Shown: positions 44,201 to 54,611 of the stretch, piece after piece
Layout: the number at the start of each line of letters is the position of its first letter
Position numbering within the stretch: the stretch's first letter is position 1
Assembly: GCF_000417875.1 (NCBI RefSeq)
Contig: NW_006920870.1
Span: 746,727-810,726, forward strand
Direction of reading: 5' to 3'
Origin: Pseudozyma flocculosa PF-1
Taxonomy: Eukaryota; Basidiomycota; Ustilaginomycetes; Ustilaginales; Ustilaginaceae
Length of the DNA: 64,000 bases
Program-made: the position numbers and the translations under genes
Notes under the pieces: model-generated
The model's database searches: none
Seen by the model: the letters and a program-made list of their open reading frames with translations, nothing else
Told to the model about the DNA's origin: nothing

Positions 44201-46706
44201 AAGGGCTTGCACCGAAGAGGAGGCCTCGTTTTGGGTTGAATGCGGAGCTCGGTCCCATGCCAGGCAGGCCATCGATAGCATCCTCGGCCGCCGGCGGCTC
44301 TTCATCGAACTCGAGATCCGAGATGCGGGACTGCACGCTCGGCAGCAGGCGCCCGGACAGCGGCGATACGATAGCGAAGCCGTCCGAGGCCGACCGCAGG
44401 AGCTTCGACTGGGTGCTCGGCAGACCACCGCTCCTCGCCTGGAAGAGCCCGGCGACCGAGGGGCTGACGCCGATCAGGTCCGGCCGAGCCTCGTCGATAA
44501 ACATGCTCGTCCGGAAGGGCGTCGCCGAAGTGAGAAAGCCCCTTGTGGCGCTGCCCTTGCCAGCGTCGGCGGTGGCGGCGGCGGGTCGGATCGCGGAGAG
44601 GGGCTCCGCGTCCCATGATGCAGAGAAGGTGATCGGTCCGGGGGTGTTGCTAATGTTGCAGATCGACTCGAGGCTATCGAACGCAGCGGCCTGGCTGGGA
44701 GAGATGCCGTGCATGACAAAGTCGTAGTGCTCCCGCGTAGTCATCCGCGTATGGCCATTTTGCGGGCTCGTCATACCCGTGACGAGCCTCTTGCCACGGG
44801 ACGCCGATGCGTCCAGGGGCGTCGCAGTCCCGTAGGCGCCCGATGGCAGCCATTTGCGGCGCGTCGAGTTGGGTGTCGTGACGCTCGAGCGGCCATCTTC
44901 CGCGGCCGACATGGACGCGGAAGCGCTCGACTCGTCGACCTTCGCATCTTCGCCCTCGAAGTGCGTGCGGGCCTCTGCATCGAGCTCGAGCGCCTGCCGT
45001 GCCGCTTGCTCTGCCGCCTCGGCCTCCGATGCCTGTCGGCGCTCCCTCTCGGCCCTTTCCCGCTGCTTGGCCTCCCTGTACAGCCTGCGAGGGCTGGTCT
45101 GCTGGGCCATCACCTGGTCGAGGATGCCAAGCCTGCCCATCACGTCGTTGAGCGCATCGGTGCCGCTCGGGTAGCCGGAGCTCTCGCGTCGATGCCGGGT
45201 GCCCCAACCGTCAATGGGGACGCCGGCTACGGCCGCGCGCGCCTCCTCGTGCTCAAGGAAGACGCCCGAGTCGTCGGCGTCGCTCTCGGGAGTAGGGAAG
45301 ACGCCTTCGGGGTCCACGGCCGACTGCATCAGGTGCAGCTTGCCACGCGGACTGACCCAGGCTCGCTTGCTGAGGTCCTCGAGAGAGGTGCAATGCCGCA
45401 GCGCATCGCCTGGTGAGCTTGTGTCGAACGAGACGGTCCGGCCGCGCGACCTTCTGTCGCTGAACGATGTTCGGCTTGGCTCGGGCGGAGTGGAAGGAAG
45501 CGGGCTGGCGTTTCCGTCGCTGTCGTCAAAGTCGAGACCGAGGCCAACGCGTTCCCGACTGCGACCGCTCCCAGAAGCTTTCGATCGGACCGATCCCGAC
45601 CCGAGCGATGGTGGAGTCTGGAAGCTGCCACTCGATCGGCCGGCAGGCGTGGATTCGAGGGCTGCAGAGCAGTCCGGCGTCTGCAGGTGCTGCAGGCCTC
45701 GCAGATTCTGCTCCTTGCGCCGCTCTCGGAGCTTGGCCTTCTTGATCTTGAGCCGACGCTGCTCCTCGGCGCTACCGATCTGGTCGAGACTGGCCCTGAC
45801 CTGGGACGAGCTCGGAGACTCGGCCTGAGACACGACTGCGGTGAAGAAGGCGAGCATCGGGCTGCCTGTGCTTCTTGTCCACGACGGTCCGGAAGCGCTG
45901 CGGATGGCACTGGGGCCGAGCTGGGGGTTGCTGGATTTCAAGCTGGCGCTCGCGCCCAGCATGCCGGATGGACGTTCGCCGCTGCTCGCCGAGGCTGACT
46001 GCGGAGACTGTGCGATCGGGTTGCGGTTGCCTTCGTTGCCGCTCGCCTTTCCCTCGCTCTTGCCCAGCAGGGGCTTGGACGCAGATGAGCCCGAAGGCAG
46101 GCGCTCGGCCTTGAGGAATGCAGCCATGCCGGCCCGCGTCCTCTCGATATCTTCGCGGCTCAGGCGGAGGCCCATGGCCTGCGCTTTCGCGTAGAAGTCG
46201 TCGGCCTCCTTGCTCTGGGCCGACGTAGAGGCCGGTGTCGTCGATGCCCCCTCGGCGTCGGACGCCGGATTTGCCGGAGCTGGCTGGGCTAGCCGGTTAC
46301 GCTGCCTCGGGTTGGCAGTCTTGTTGGCGTTGGCGTCGCCACCGCTGCCGGAGCCAGAGCCTTCCCGAGAGGCTGGCGTGCCTGCTCGGGATCCAATGGG
46401 GGTCGGGCTCGCCTGGATGTCGCCGTGGCGCGTCCCGTCCATCGACGAGGCGCTCGACAAGAGGAGCTGCTTTGCGCGTCGGTTTCCTGGCCCGGATCTG
46501 GAAAAGGTGCTGGGCGCGATGCTGGTGGCGCGCGTTGCTGGCGTTGCGAATGGTGTGCTGGTGGACGTTGGCGAGTACTCGGAGGAGCCCTTTGTCCAGT
46601 TGGAGCTGCCCAGCAGACGCGGGTTGGATGGAGTCGTCATGGGCTTGGCGAAGGCGACGTGGACCGAAGAGGCGCCTGCTGGCGAGGAGTCGGTCTGACG
46701 TGGCAT
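41226..46706 (-). CDS. Forkhead (winged-helix) transcription factor, very long
   Basis: Nuclear DNA-binding regulator. Single exon of 1826 residues from the ATG at 46706 (MPRQTDSSPAGASSVHVAFA) to TAG at 41226-41228. The open frame extends 23 codons further upstream but without an ATG. The forkhead domain is at about residues 1187-1278: KPQLASYAGLIGQAIKASSD, LSLAEIYAWISTTYPFF, then GWQNSIRHNLSLNKSFMKI (recognition helix), and GKGGWWGIQPGHEDRF in the wing. The rest is low-complexity Ser/Pro/Ala/Gly sequence, with a charged coil near residues 555-605 (KQRERAERERRQASEAEAAE), a poly-Ala run just after the forkhead, a Lys/Arg-rich cluster after that, and a Gln/His-rich C-terminus. I see no FHA domain. 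The closest known types are fungal Fkh/Fox proteins. Targets cannot be read from sequence. Confidence 0.9.
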   Translation of the reverse strand: MPRQTDSSPAGASSVHVAFAKPMTTPSNPRLLGSSNWTKGSSEYSPTSTSTPFATPATRATSIAPSTFSRSGPGNRRAKQLLLSSASSMDGTRHGDIQASPTPIGSRAGTPASREGSGSGSGGDANANKTANPRQRNRLAQPAPANPASDAEGASTTPASTSAQSKEADDFYAKAQAMGLRLSREDIERTRAGMAAFLKAERLPSGSSASKPLLGKSEGKASGNEGNRNPIAQSPQSASASSGERPSGMLGASASLKSSNPQLGPSAIRSASGPSWTRSTGSPMLAFFTAVVSQAESPSSSQVRASLDQIGSAEEQRRLKIKKAKLRERRKEQNLRGLQHLQTPDCSAALESTPAGRSSGSFQTPPSLGSGSVRSKASGSGRSRERVGLGLDFDDSDGNASPLPSTPPEPSRTSFSDRRSRGRTVSFDTSSPGDALRHCTSLEDLSKRAWVSPRGKLHLMQSAVDPEGVFPTPESDADDSGVFLEHEEARAAVAGVPIDGWGTRHRRESSGYPSGTDALNDVMGRLGILDQVMAQQTSPRRLYREAKQRERAERERRQASEAEAAEQAARQALELDAEARTHFEGEDAKVDESSASASMSAAEDGRSSVTTPNSTRRKWLPSGAYGTATPLDASASRGKRLVTGMTSPQNGHTRMTTREHYDFVMHGISPSQAAAFDSLESICNISNTPGPITFSASWDAEPLSAIRPAAATADAGKGSATRGFLTSATPFRTSMFIDEARPDLIGVSPSVAGLFQARSGGLPSTQSKLLRSASDGFAIVSPLSGRLLPSVQSRISDLEFDEEPPAAEDAIDGLPGMGPSSAFNPKRGLLFGASPSSSASRIGGALDATLARSPAAKSFGLVGASPGRGAPSLGSRLAFASPRTVLLRAHSGGSIESTAIRKLNQSPCQLDFHAGRRSMSGQDLAGHGWPDKASSGCLDTISPADVFGSAVPRLGPNGNTSGASTSKKQPRPPPEPVKADRGGLQTNLSSDDETLGAGAEVDGDYTSDVELSSRNKHMVGRRARSHSPQSPLKQAEGSTSVIRDGLVYPSARLDYGIVEDAHTGGALAATAGSSKSRKRAKRVEKEASASNKKAASKAKTGSEADGNSMAAGAVSSVARPSRDFDQLVTQPATVQNGETVWDQPDGSRVVKLVSEELQAALDSGTLDQEPPARYYLLPPGFGRSKTKPQLASYAGLIGQAIKASSDMRLSLAEIYAWISTTYPFFERGDRGWQNSIRHNLSLNKSFMKIEREANMPGKGGWWGIQPGHEDRFQNGVYNASGPKAESSKSKAAAAAAAAAAAARRTEDAGTPANSAQSTPAVTTDMPLPSLEGANSDAAAVAGKSQAGKLGRKKSSIKRKKTSLAAERIQGSADESSDESAGEDVPLRLSSDRPQKRARVGGVMDGTASTARLPLAETQVQAEPNQSLDTQLESMTPLRPPGSAYASSAAGSQHSRGAPMLTDSASSPPSSPFTLMPPPTVQMTADHSALKRKLASSHGEGHYGYSTGFSPTPYSMHASPLSSAGRGGNPYRTMRNSALSGAFSFASQTHGDASAGSPLRRSTKGYVNGDVLSRSPNRFLSMGSPVSSMRGSAKAGQVSASQAGAGRDEADLPPFGSSGASTKSPNSTARMAALARSPLRGSPLRQASSSFNGSPGRPVASSAHLQMHLGMGGAGMSSTHGLGMGMGLSGSPVRRSVQSRYGSTLSPMRRSLMSSAALSSHGHSMASSKQLQQHMGELAPNPLLHHQYAPHQPQQAGWYSDDPFDGSAHQADQFSQGFGYGGASNDAASASDGPQASPLRMMWNTIQAAGGVEAFTGGHQAAQQQQH

Positions 46707-47002
46707 CTCGGGCTGCGCCGGTGGACGAGGCAGGGGCTGAGTGGTTCGTAAGGCAATGTCGCGTACACGCGTCAAACGGAGAGGCGCAGCGTCTCGCTGG
46801 CTGGCTCGGTGGGGCCAAGCTGCGGCGAGGTTGTCGCCTCTATCTGATCGATGGCGTGGGTTGTGCGCGTTGCATGCGCTGCGTATGGGTTTGCAAGGGC
46901 GATGGCCGGGTCGAGCTGGGGCGAAGTGAGCGGCGCTTGTGCACGGTTTCCAAGGTGTTGCTACTGGTGGTGCTGGCGGTGCTGGTGGTGGTGATGTTTG
47001 CG

Positions 47003-47029
47003 GTCGTCGTCGTCGTCGTCGTCGTCGTC
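47003..47029. repeat. (GTC)9 microsatellite
   Basis: Nine uninterrupted GTC units, about 300 bases upstream of the forkhead ATG and probably in its leader or promoter. Confidence 0.9.
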
Positions 47030-47596
47030 GCTACCGCCACAAATGATGCTGACCGGAGGGTGGATGAAAGAGAAGGTGGGAGACGGGATCAGGACGCAGA
47101 TGGTGGGGAGGCAGAGATGAGAGGCAAGAGACAGGCCGGATGAGAGAGGGGATGACAGAGGAGCTGGACGAGGCAGGCAGGCCAGGTGGGCTCACCAACG
47201 TGTCGCCGACGCGCCCGCCTGCCTTTTTGGAAAAAGGGCTCTGGGCCTGGCCAGGTAGGACAGGCCGAGCACAGATGCGCAGGCGAGCAGGCGGGCGGGC
47301 GGACAGACAGAGGCCAGGTTTGGCAGAGAGGCAAACGCGACGCCCGGCCTTGCTCGCAGGCCAGGTCAGCCCTGTCCCCGCCTAGCCTGCCCCTCGGGAA
47401 CGGCCCGCTTTTTCCCATTTCCCGCCCTCTCGCAAAGTTTTGCGTCAGCCTTGGCCTTGGCCAGAGGCGGGCGAAAGAGAGGCAGGTGGGACAGGCTAGG
47501 CTGGCAGGCCAGGCCTGGCCAGCTGCAAAGCATGTCCGCCCCGTCCGCCCGACGCGCGCCTTGACATCAACCCCGAGGCGGCCTTCTTGGCTGCCA

Positions 47597-47598
47597 TG

Positions 47599-47630
<32 letters not shown>
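47597..47630. repeat. (TGCC)8.5 microsatellite
   Basis: Thirty-four bases of perfect TGCC repeat, the purest example of the GCCT/AGGC tracts found in many intergenic regions of this window. Confidence 0.9.
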
Positions 47631-49092
47631 CTGGTCTGGGCTGGTGGGCGATGGCCGCGACCTCCCCCCTAGCTGCCTTCGCGGCCGATCCCTCGGGTCT
47701 CACCCATCGCCACCGAGGTGATGCTCTGTCGCTGCCGCTGCACCTGCCTTTGCTTGCAACCTGGCCGCCACCCTCTCTCGGCCCGCGACCGGGATGGCAC
47801 AGGCGGGCAAGCCGCTCGTCGGTGGCCCAGCAGCCAGAAGCCCGAACAGCGCAGAAGCGCGGTGGGCAGCTAGTCCGAGCGAGCGCCCCGATCGCACATA
47901 CAGGCAGCAAGGGTCCAGCCGGCTGGTGAAAGAAAGAGGCAGCAAGCAGCAGGTCGGCGGTCGGCGGTCGGCGGTCGGGGGCCGGGGGCAAGCCCCTGCA
48001 CCGAGCACAGCAGCCCATCCCAGCTGCCTACCCTGCTGCCTGTTGCGCAGGCCAGCGCTGCTCGATCTTGCTTGCCTCCTGCTGGCCGCACCTGATGCCG
48101 CTGCGGTCGTTGGCCCACCTTGCATCGCCCGTGCCTGCCCCCGCTGCTCGCCGTCGTCAGCTGCCCCAGCTCCAGCTTCGCTGCCGACCCCGCCTGCTTG
48201 CCAGGCCGCCCTCTTGCTTTGGCTCGGCGCCGCCGGCTGCAACTCCCTCTCACCACCTCGCCCGACCCAAACCCCACCTGCTTGGGATCGGAGTGCTCAG
48301 CTCGGCGCTGCCATGTAGCCATCGTCGCCGTCGACCTCGTCGCCACTGCACGCCTACCTCGGGCAATGCTGGCGCTCAGCGTCCGACACGACGATCGCGC
48401 TCTTCTGCCTACTCTGCGCGCTTCAAAGACGGATCGACGACATCGGCCGCCGCTCCGATGAGGAAGGAGCACTCTAGCCAGGCAGGAACGAGTCTTAAAA
48501 AATGCCAGAGCACAGGCATGCGACCTGCCTGCCCGCCTGCCGACGCCGCTCCGAACTGCAAGGAGGTGCCCACGGTCGTGGGCCATCATCTAGCCATGAT
48601 TCCATCGCATCGCCTGCCAGGACAGGACAGGCCGGACCAGATCATCGTGTGGGCAAGGGCGTCGATCAGAGCGAGAAGGCTGCAGTACAGAGCAACAGGA
48701 GGCCAGAGTAGGGGTCCGATGGACGTGGTGGAAAATCCCAGCCGGCCAGCCAGCCGAGTCGACGTCGGCGGAGGCAATCTGCGTCGGCTTTACGCCATGG
48801 CAGGACCGGCTTCGTCGTCGCGTCGCGGCGCGATGGCATCACGTGCCAGGCTCAGCGACAGGCTCGGCGCCTGGCTCAGCTGGCCTGGCCGCTGCCGTGC
48901 TTGCTTGGCCCCTCCTTCCTTCCTTAGCACTGCACTCGGAATTCTGCTCTGTCTCTCACCAGTCGTTCTGTCCGACACCGGAGATGCCCGTCGCGCGATG
49001 GCAGTACAAAGTACACTGTTACGGGGCCGACAGCGGGTCGAGAGGGGACGGACGAGCATGCACTGCACACGATGGGTGCCAGACTGGGCGGA

Positions 49093-52009
49093 TCAGCTGG
49101 CGCCCGTGGACCTGCGTGGCCGGCTGCGCGCGACGACATGGATGCCCGAGTGGAGCGACAGCTTCTGCTCGTCCGTCTCAAAGCTGAGGAACCACGTCTC
49201 GCCGTCTTCGGCGGCACGGCCTGCATCCGCGGGGGCGGTTGCGCAGCCCTCGCCCTCGTCGACCGCGGCCACCTCTGCCGCGATCTCGACCTTGAGGCTG
49301 TGCTGCATCTGGCACTCTTCAAACGCATCTGAGACCGCTTTGAGGCGTCCCCGCAGCGGGATCGTCGTAATGGGCTCGGAAAGCGAGGCGTCCTGCGATG
49401 GGAGAGGACGGCGGAGAGTTTGACTTAGCTGCTGGCACGCAACGCTGGGACGGCGCAATGGTCCGGGCTCGCAGGCTCACCTCTTTGCTCTTGTAAAGGT
49501 CTAGGCCGCCACATTGGAGGATAAAGTACCTGCGCCTCCAGACCTTGAAGAGCGCAGCGTCGATGGTGCGATCGGGAGAAGGCCTCGTCAGAATCATCTC
49601 CACGATGCGCTGCGTTGGACAAGGGTCGTGGCCATGCCTGTAGCCGTCGCCGTTCCACCCCACTCACCAAGGACTTTTCGTTCTGGACGGCAACGACGCC
49701 CTCGAGCAGTACCTTGTCGTATCTCGCCAGCGTCTCGAGCTTGAGGGTGAGCATCTCGCGCTCGGCGAGCTGCCTGCGCTGCTTCGCGGCCAGCTCCGTC
49801 TTGCGCTTGGCCTGCGCCTCCATCTCGGCGGCGATCCTCGCCTCGCGTTCGGCGGCCTGAGCACGCCGCCGCTCGGCCTCGATGCGCGCCTCTTCCTGCT
49901 CCTTGTCCAGCCTCTGCTTCTCCCTCCTCGCCTCGTCGGCCTGGCGGAGCGCCACCTGGCGTGCCAGCTCCTCCTTCTGCCTGCGCCGGCGCTCGGCCGC
50001 CTCGAGCTGGCTCCGCTCAAATGCATCGAGCCGGTCCCTCTCTGCCTGCTCCCGGGCCCACTTGGCCCTCCGCAGACCTTCCTGCTCCGCGAGGTCCTGG
50101 TTCCTCTTTTGCGCCTCCTGCAGTTCCCACTCAAGCCTGCTCTGCTGCTGCCTGGCCTTCTCGATCTCGATCAGCGCCGCTCGTTCCGCCGTCAGGGCCC
50201 GCTGGCGAGCCTCGAGCGCCTTGGCCTTGAGATTATCCATCTCGCTGCTGCCGCCAGCGAAGCCGCCCACGTCGTCGACAGGCGAGGACAGGTCCGTTGT
50301 CGCTTCGGACTCGGGTGGCGGCGGTGGGAGCTCCTTGTCAAAGAGCGATGGCGCATCGCTGCTGTAGTGCGAAGCTGACCGGGTCAGCTCGGTGGCCTCC
50401 CGCGAGTGTTTGGCGATCCACGTCCGCCCCTCGAGGCCCTCAGTCTCGAGAGAACGTGCAAGCTTGCGGAAGCCCACCATCTTAGGCGAGAGGTCCGCCG
50501 CGGTTTGCATCACGTTGCTGCGGTCGGAGAGGATGGGCGAGCGCGGAGCAGAGTTCTTCCGACTGGTCCGGACGCTGATGGGTGTGTCTGGCAGCGGACC
50601 GACGGGGTGATTCTCGTTGGCCACCCTCCAGAGATCGGCGGTGCGGTAGCTGATGACGCTGTCGTGCTCGTGCGAGAGCTGGCGCTCCCTGCCCTGGGCG
50701 GATCGGCAGTCCGAGTCGTTGTTGGACTCGGGAGAGTAGGGCACGTCTGGCATCGGCTTCTCGACGAGGATGGTGGGCGACTTGAGCACCCTCGAATCTG
50801 GTGGTCTCTGTGGCAGGGCCTTGCGAGGTGCCGGCGAGGTGGGCGGCGGCGGTGGGGCAAACGCTGGCGGCGGGACAGCCGGGGGCTTGGAGCGCGGCCG
50901 TGGGCTTGAAGGCCCCGAGGCGGCCTGTTCCGCCCTCAGCTTGCGCATCACCTCGTCGCGGATGGCCTCGTCGGCGCGAACCCGCGCCCTCTCGGCGTTG
51001 AGCCTGTCCCTATGGAGCGCCTCTTGTCTAGCCAGCTCCTCCCTCCGAAACTCAATGGAACGGTTGCGCTCCTGGGCCAGTCGCCGCGACTCGTCCGATT
51101 CCGACAGGCGGAAGGCCACGGGCGACTCGATGCGCTGCCCGCCAGCCCGGAAGCCCAGCACGCTGCCACTCTCCGAAGGGCGGATGGTCGACGAGCCTTC
51201 GCTGTCTGTTCCGATCGAAGGGCGTCCAGAGGTCGGGCGCGAGCCTGCAGCGTCGTCCTCGTCGAGACTGATGGGTGCTGCCAGGCCCGAGGCGGTGCGC
51301 CAGGCAAGGATCCTGAGCTCCCTCGCAGAGTTTGGCCTCGGCTCCTGCTTGAGCGACGACCAGTCCGGCCGGGCTCCGCTGGATGCCGAGGCACCCGTCC
51401 CAATCTCAGAGACTGCCCTCTTTGGTGCAGCGAGCGTCGGATCGGCGAGGAGCGCGCGCAGCTGATCCTCGCGGCGAGATGTGCCGTAGTCGCTGAATCT
51501 CGGCGAGGCGACCACTGCCGGAGACTGCAACAGCCCAGAGCCGTCTCCTAGGCCGAGCTTTGACCTGACGTACGCAAGTGTGAGATCGCTGGGCTGGGCG
51601 ATGGTCGTCGAGGCGCAAACCGAGGGGCCCAGCATGCCCGTGAGCGACCTCATATGAACAAAGGCGCGGGCACGCCGCACTCCGCTACAAGGGCCCGGAA
51701 ACCATCAGTCGATAAGAGTCAAGGACGATAGCGGGACGCAGTGCGCACGGTCGACCGGACTCACCTGATGTCGGGCCCTACGAGGAGGACGAGGAGGATC
51801 TTCTGCGAGTGCTTGATGAGGGCAAACGTAGGCTCTGCTGGGCGCAGCTTGGCCCTGGCCGAGTCGAGGCCGCCCGCCGCGGCTTCATAGAGAAAGAGGG
51901 TGTCGTCGGTATCGCGGTAGCCAAGGATTATGTGGTCCCAGCGGCTAGTGCTTTGCTCTAGCTGCCTGAACGCAGTGGTGAGACTCGAATCGGCAAAGTT
52001 GAGCGCCAT
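49093..52009 (-). CDS. ADF-H domain, coiled-coil and PH domain protein
   Basis: Probable link between actin and membrane (inference from domains). Exons on the minus strand: 52009-51765, 51684-49668, 49609-49481, 49392-49093; 896 residues. The N-terminal 105 or so residues form an ADF/cofilin-homology domain: MALNFADSSLTTAFRQLEQS, WDHIILGYRDTDDTLFLYEA, FALIKHSQKILLVLLVGPDI, then across the intron SGVRRARAFVHMRSL. This resembles the Abp1/coactosin branch. The middle is Ser/Pro-rich with a short charged helix (about 279-332) and Pro runs that could bind SH3 domains (PPPAFAPPPPPTSP). A long Arg/Glu/Gln coiled coil spans about 565-740. The C-terminus (about 770-890) is a PH domain: KVWRRRYFILQCGGLDLYKS, then two exons ending GETWFLSFETDEQKLSLHSG, interrupted by an acidic insertion. 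I do not recall a standard name for this combination. Confidence 0.85.
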
Positions 52010-54611
52010 CCTTAGAGGGGGCGCGGCGGACGGGGAGGCCGTGGCAAGATCTCGAGGCCCGGTCGCAGTCGTACGGGATGCCTTCCCTGGAGGACCCTAT
52101 GGCGAGCGGGATGCGCTAGAAGCGGCGCGGACAGCACTTATCGAGACGAGGGCATGCGGGCGCTGCGACGCAAGCAATGGCAGACGTGCGTGGGGTCCCT
52201 GCACACACACGAGGGCCGGTGAGATTGGCAAGATTGAGATGAGGCGGTATGGCGGCGAGATGGTCGACAGGGCCGGTCTGGTGATGCTGTCGGGCTGGTC
52301 GAGTTCGTAATGTCGGCGGCGCCAGAAATCCAACGATTCGGGGTATAGGTACAAATGAATGGCGATTTGATCGGTGACGATGCTGGACGAGGTCAGAGGA
52401 GGGAAGGACGCGAACGAGGTCGAGATGAGAGATGAAAGATGATAGATGAGAGATGGACGAGACGAGGGAGCCACGAAGAATGACGGGGACGAGGAAGAGG
52501 GAGTGACCAGAAGAACGATGATGATCAGGCAGTCGTTGCTGGTGACCGGTTTGCATGGCAGCAGCGCTGAGTATGAACAGGTCGAGGACCTGCAGTCGCT
52601 GGGCAGGCGCATACAGAACGCGCCCTGGGATGCCGTCGCCCAGCCCTATCCCCCCTGACACGACCCGCAGTGGTGGAACATGTGTGTATGTGTGTGAGGT
52701 CCCTAGCAGCACATGCGGCCACGAAGACGAGCGCTTGGCCTTCGACGCTATCCGTGAGCCTGTCTGCACGAGCATCCGACGTTTGTCCCGGCGGGCAGCA
52801 GGAATACAATTTATGTATGCTCGCTCGTTCCCCTCGACTCGAGCGACGCAGCACGCAGCCTGAGCAACAGTACACTGACTCACAGTGCTCTTGCCTGTGT
52901 GTGCTTTGACGGCCGTTCTGCGCACTGCAAGGCAAACAGAGGGACGAACGAGGGAGGGAGGACGTAGGTGCTGACTGCTGACGACGGCAGGGTGGCTGGG
53001 CTGCAACAGCCGACGCTCGGGGGGCGAGTGAGCGTGGGGCCTCGCTCGGAGCAGAGGCAGGCGTTTGGTGAAACCTGACAACCCCGCTTGGTACCTGCTG
53101 GCTGGCTGGCTTGCTTGGTGGCCTCTGAGACCCCGAGGACAGGTGCCGAGTAGCGGCGCTGGCTTCACGCCTCGCGTGGGTCCCCTCGCCGAGGTCATGG
53201 TCGAAGCCGTGCAACCACGCACGAGCCTATACTGTACAGTACATGTTTGGCCTCGCTCTCCGAGATCGAGGTCCGGCACCAGATCGCATCTGTGCGTGTC
53301 CCATTGCAGGTCACGAATGGAGAGGCCCGCCGCCGGGCTGGAGGAGACAGAAGGAAGGGTTGGGCCTCCGCTCGTTTGGCAAAGATCTTCAGGAGGATCT
53401 GCCAACTGCAGCTGGGCCAGTCAAGGCCCCTAGCCCGGGCTGACCACGTTCGATGCTGCGACGCTTTGGACGGAAGGGAGGCCGAGGACCTTGCCTGCCA
53501 GGTGCATACGGTGTTGGTCCTGGCAGCGAGCGCGCTTGGGTTGGTCGCGCCCTGCCCGAGGCTGGCCAGCTCAGCCGGTTGTCGAGCGACGACACAACGA
53601 GGGCGCAAGTTCTCGAGGCTCCCTGCCTACCGGTACGGACTCCTGGCACAAGCAATGGCGATCGTCGACAACACAGGATGGTGCGCTAGCGGGGCTCCCT
53701 GGCCTGTAGCCTGTAGGTACCTACATGTACATGTACAGCATGCCCAACCGTCGCCTTGGTCGGCCACCACAGCGACGGGGTGTCCGCGTTTCTGGGCCCC
53801 CTTGCTTTTTCGCCCTAAAACGAGCTCGGGAGCCGACGCCGGCCCCGCCCCTCCGTTTGTGGCGTCGCACGATGCACGCTCGCAGGCAAGGTTGCGTTAC
53901 GCATGGACTCGTTCGCGGCCGAGGTGCGGTAGGTGAGTTCATGGGCGCCAAGTCTGCGTTTTCCCCGTGCCGCTTCTTTGATTCGATGTGCCTCTGTTCT
54001 GGCGACACGGAAGCGACGCCGGCCGGGCAGAGAAGGCCGGTATCGAGTGGCGAAGCGGGACCTTTTCTCCATGGCCGAAGGATCCAGCGCACAGAGGGCT
54101 CTGGGTCGGACAGGTAGGAGGTCGAAGGCAGCAGCAGGCTCTGGAGTGACTGCCGAGGGCTGCGCGGCCTGTGCCTGGTGCAGCTGCCGGTCGGTGTGGC
54201 GTAAAGCCTCTCCGATTTCGAGGTTCCTTGTGTCGCGCCAACCGCAGGCCGAGCTGTCGGGACCATGTAACTAACTACGCTGATCCCCTAGTGCCCGCCC
54301 CGGGTCCCGGACCTGCTCTGGCAGGCCTGCCGCGGGCCGCCAATCGCCGGCCATGGCGTCGCGGGCAGAATGGCGTCTCGCACGAGACGAGACGTGCGCC
54401 TCCCTCCTCCACCTTGGACTCGTGTCGCTGGCCAGAGGCTGCCTGCCATCTTTCCAGCCCGTGCGGTTTTGACCCACGCTCCTTTTAGCCACCTGCAATA
54501 TCACCACCAAAAACCGGCAGAAAAGGTCCACTCGTTCATCGCCAGATGCCGAGAGCCAGGCGACAAGGTGCAAGCCGCGCCGCGCGATATCAAGATTGAG
54601 GCGCTCACGAG
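52010..54611. promoter_or_regulatory. Long divergent region, ADF-H/PH gene / GPATCH1
   Basis: 2.6 kb between divergent starts. Visible structure: a GATGAGA-type purine repeat at about 52420-52470; self-complementary TGTACA-type sequence at 53231-53246 and 53712-53737. A 429-codon minus-strand open frame (53405-52116) begins with TTG and has no protein character. No gene is supported. Confidence 0.45.
53712..53737. repeat. Two adjacent perfect palindromes
   Basis: TGTAGGTACCTACA (53712-53725) is followed directly by TGTACATGTACA (53726-53737). Each equals its own reverse complement. They lie in the region between the ADF-H/PH gene and GPATCH1. Confidence 0.85.

Larger units (their letters stand above)
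46707..49092. other. Long region upstream of the forkhead gene
   Basis: 2.4 kb of promoter and leader for the minus-strand forkhead gene, plus the 3' flank of the ADF-H/PH gene. It contains GGTGGT/GCTGGT repeats (about 46965-46998), (GTC)9 at 47003-47029, GGCAGGC-type sequence (47170-47370), TGCC repeats at 47597-47630 and GGTCGGC repeats near 47953-47982. Its long open frames look compositional. No gene is supported. Confidence 0.45.

Noticed and set aside
47089..48018. 309-codon minus-strand open frame upstream of the forkhead gene
   Set aside because: Built largely from GCCT/GGCAGGC repeats (runs of Arg-Gln-Ala-Gly); compositional.
52116..53405. 429-codon minus-strand open frame upstream of the ADF-H/PH gene
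   Set aside because: Starts with TTG and has Arg/Ser/Pro/His-rich content without domain or splice support; it partly overlaps the ADF-H/PH promoter.
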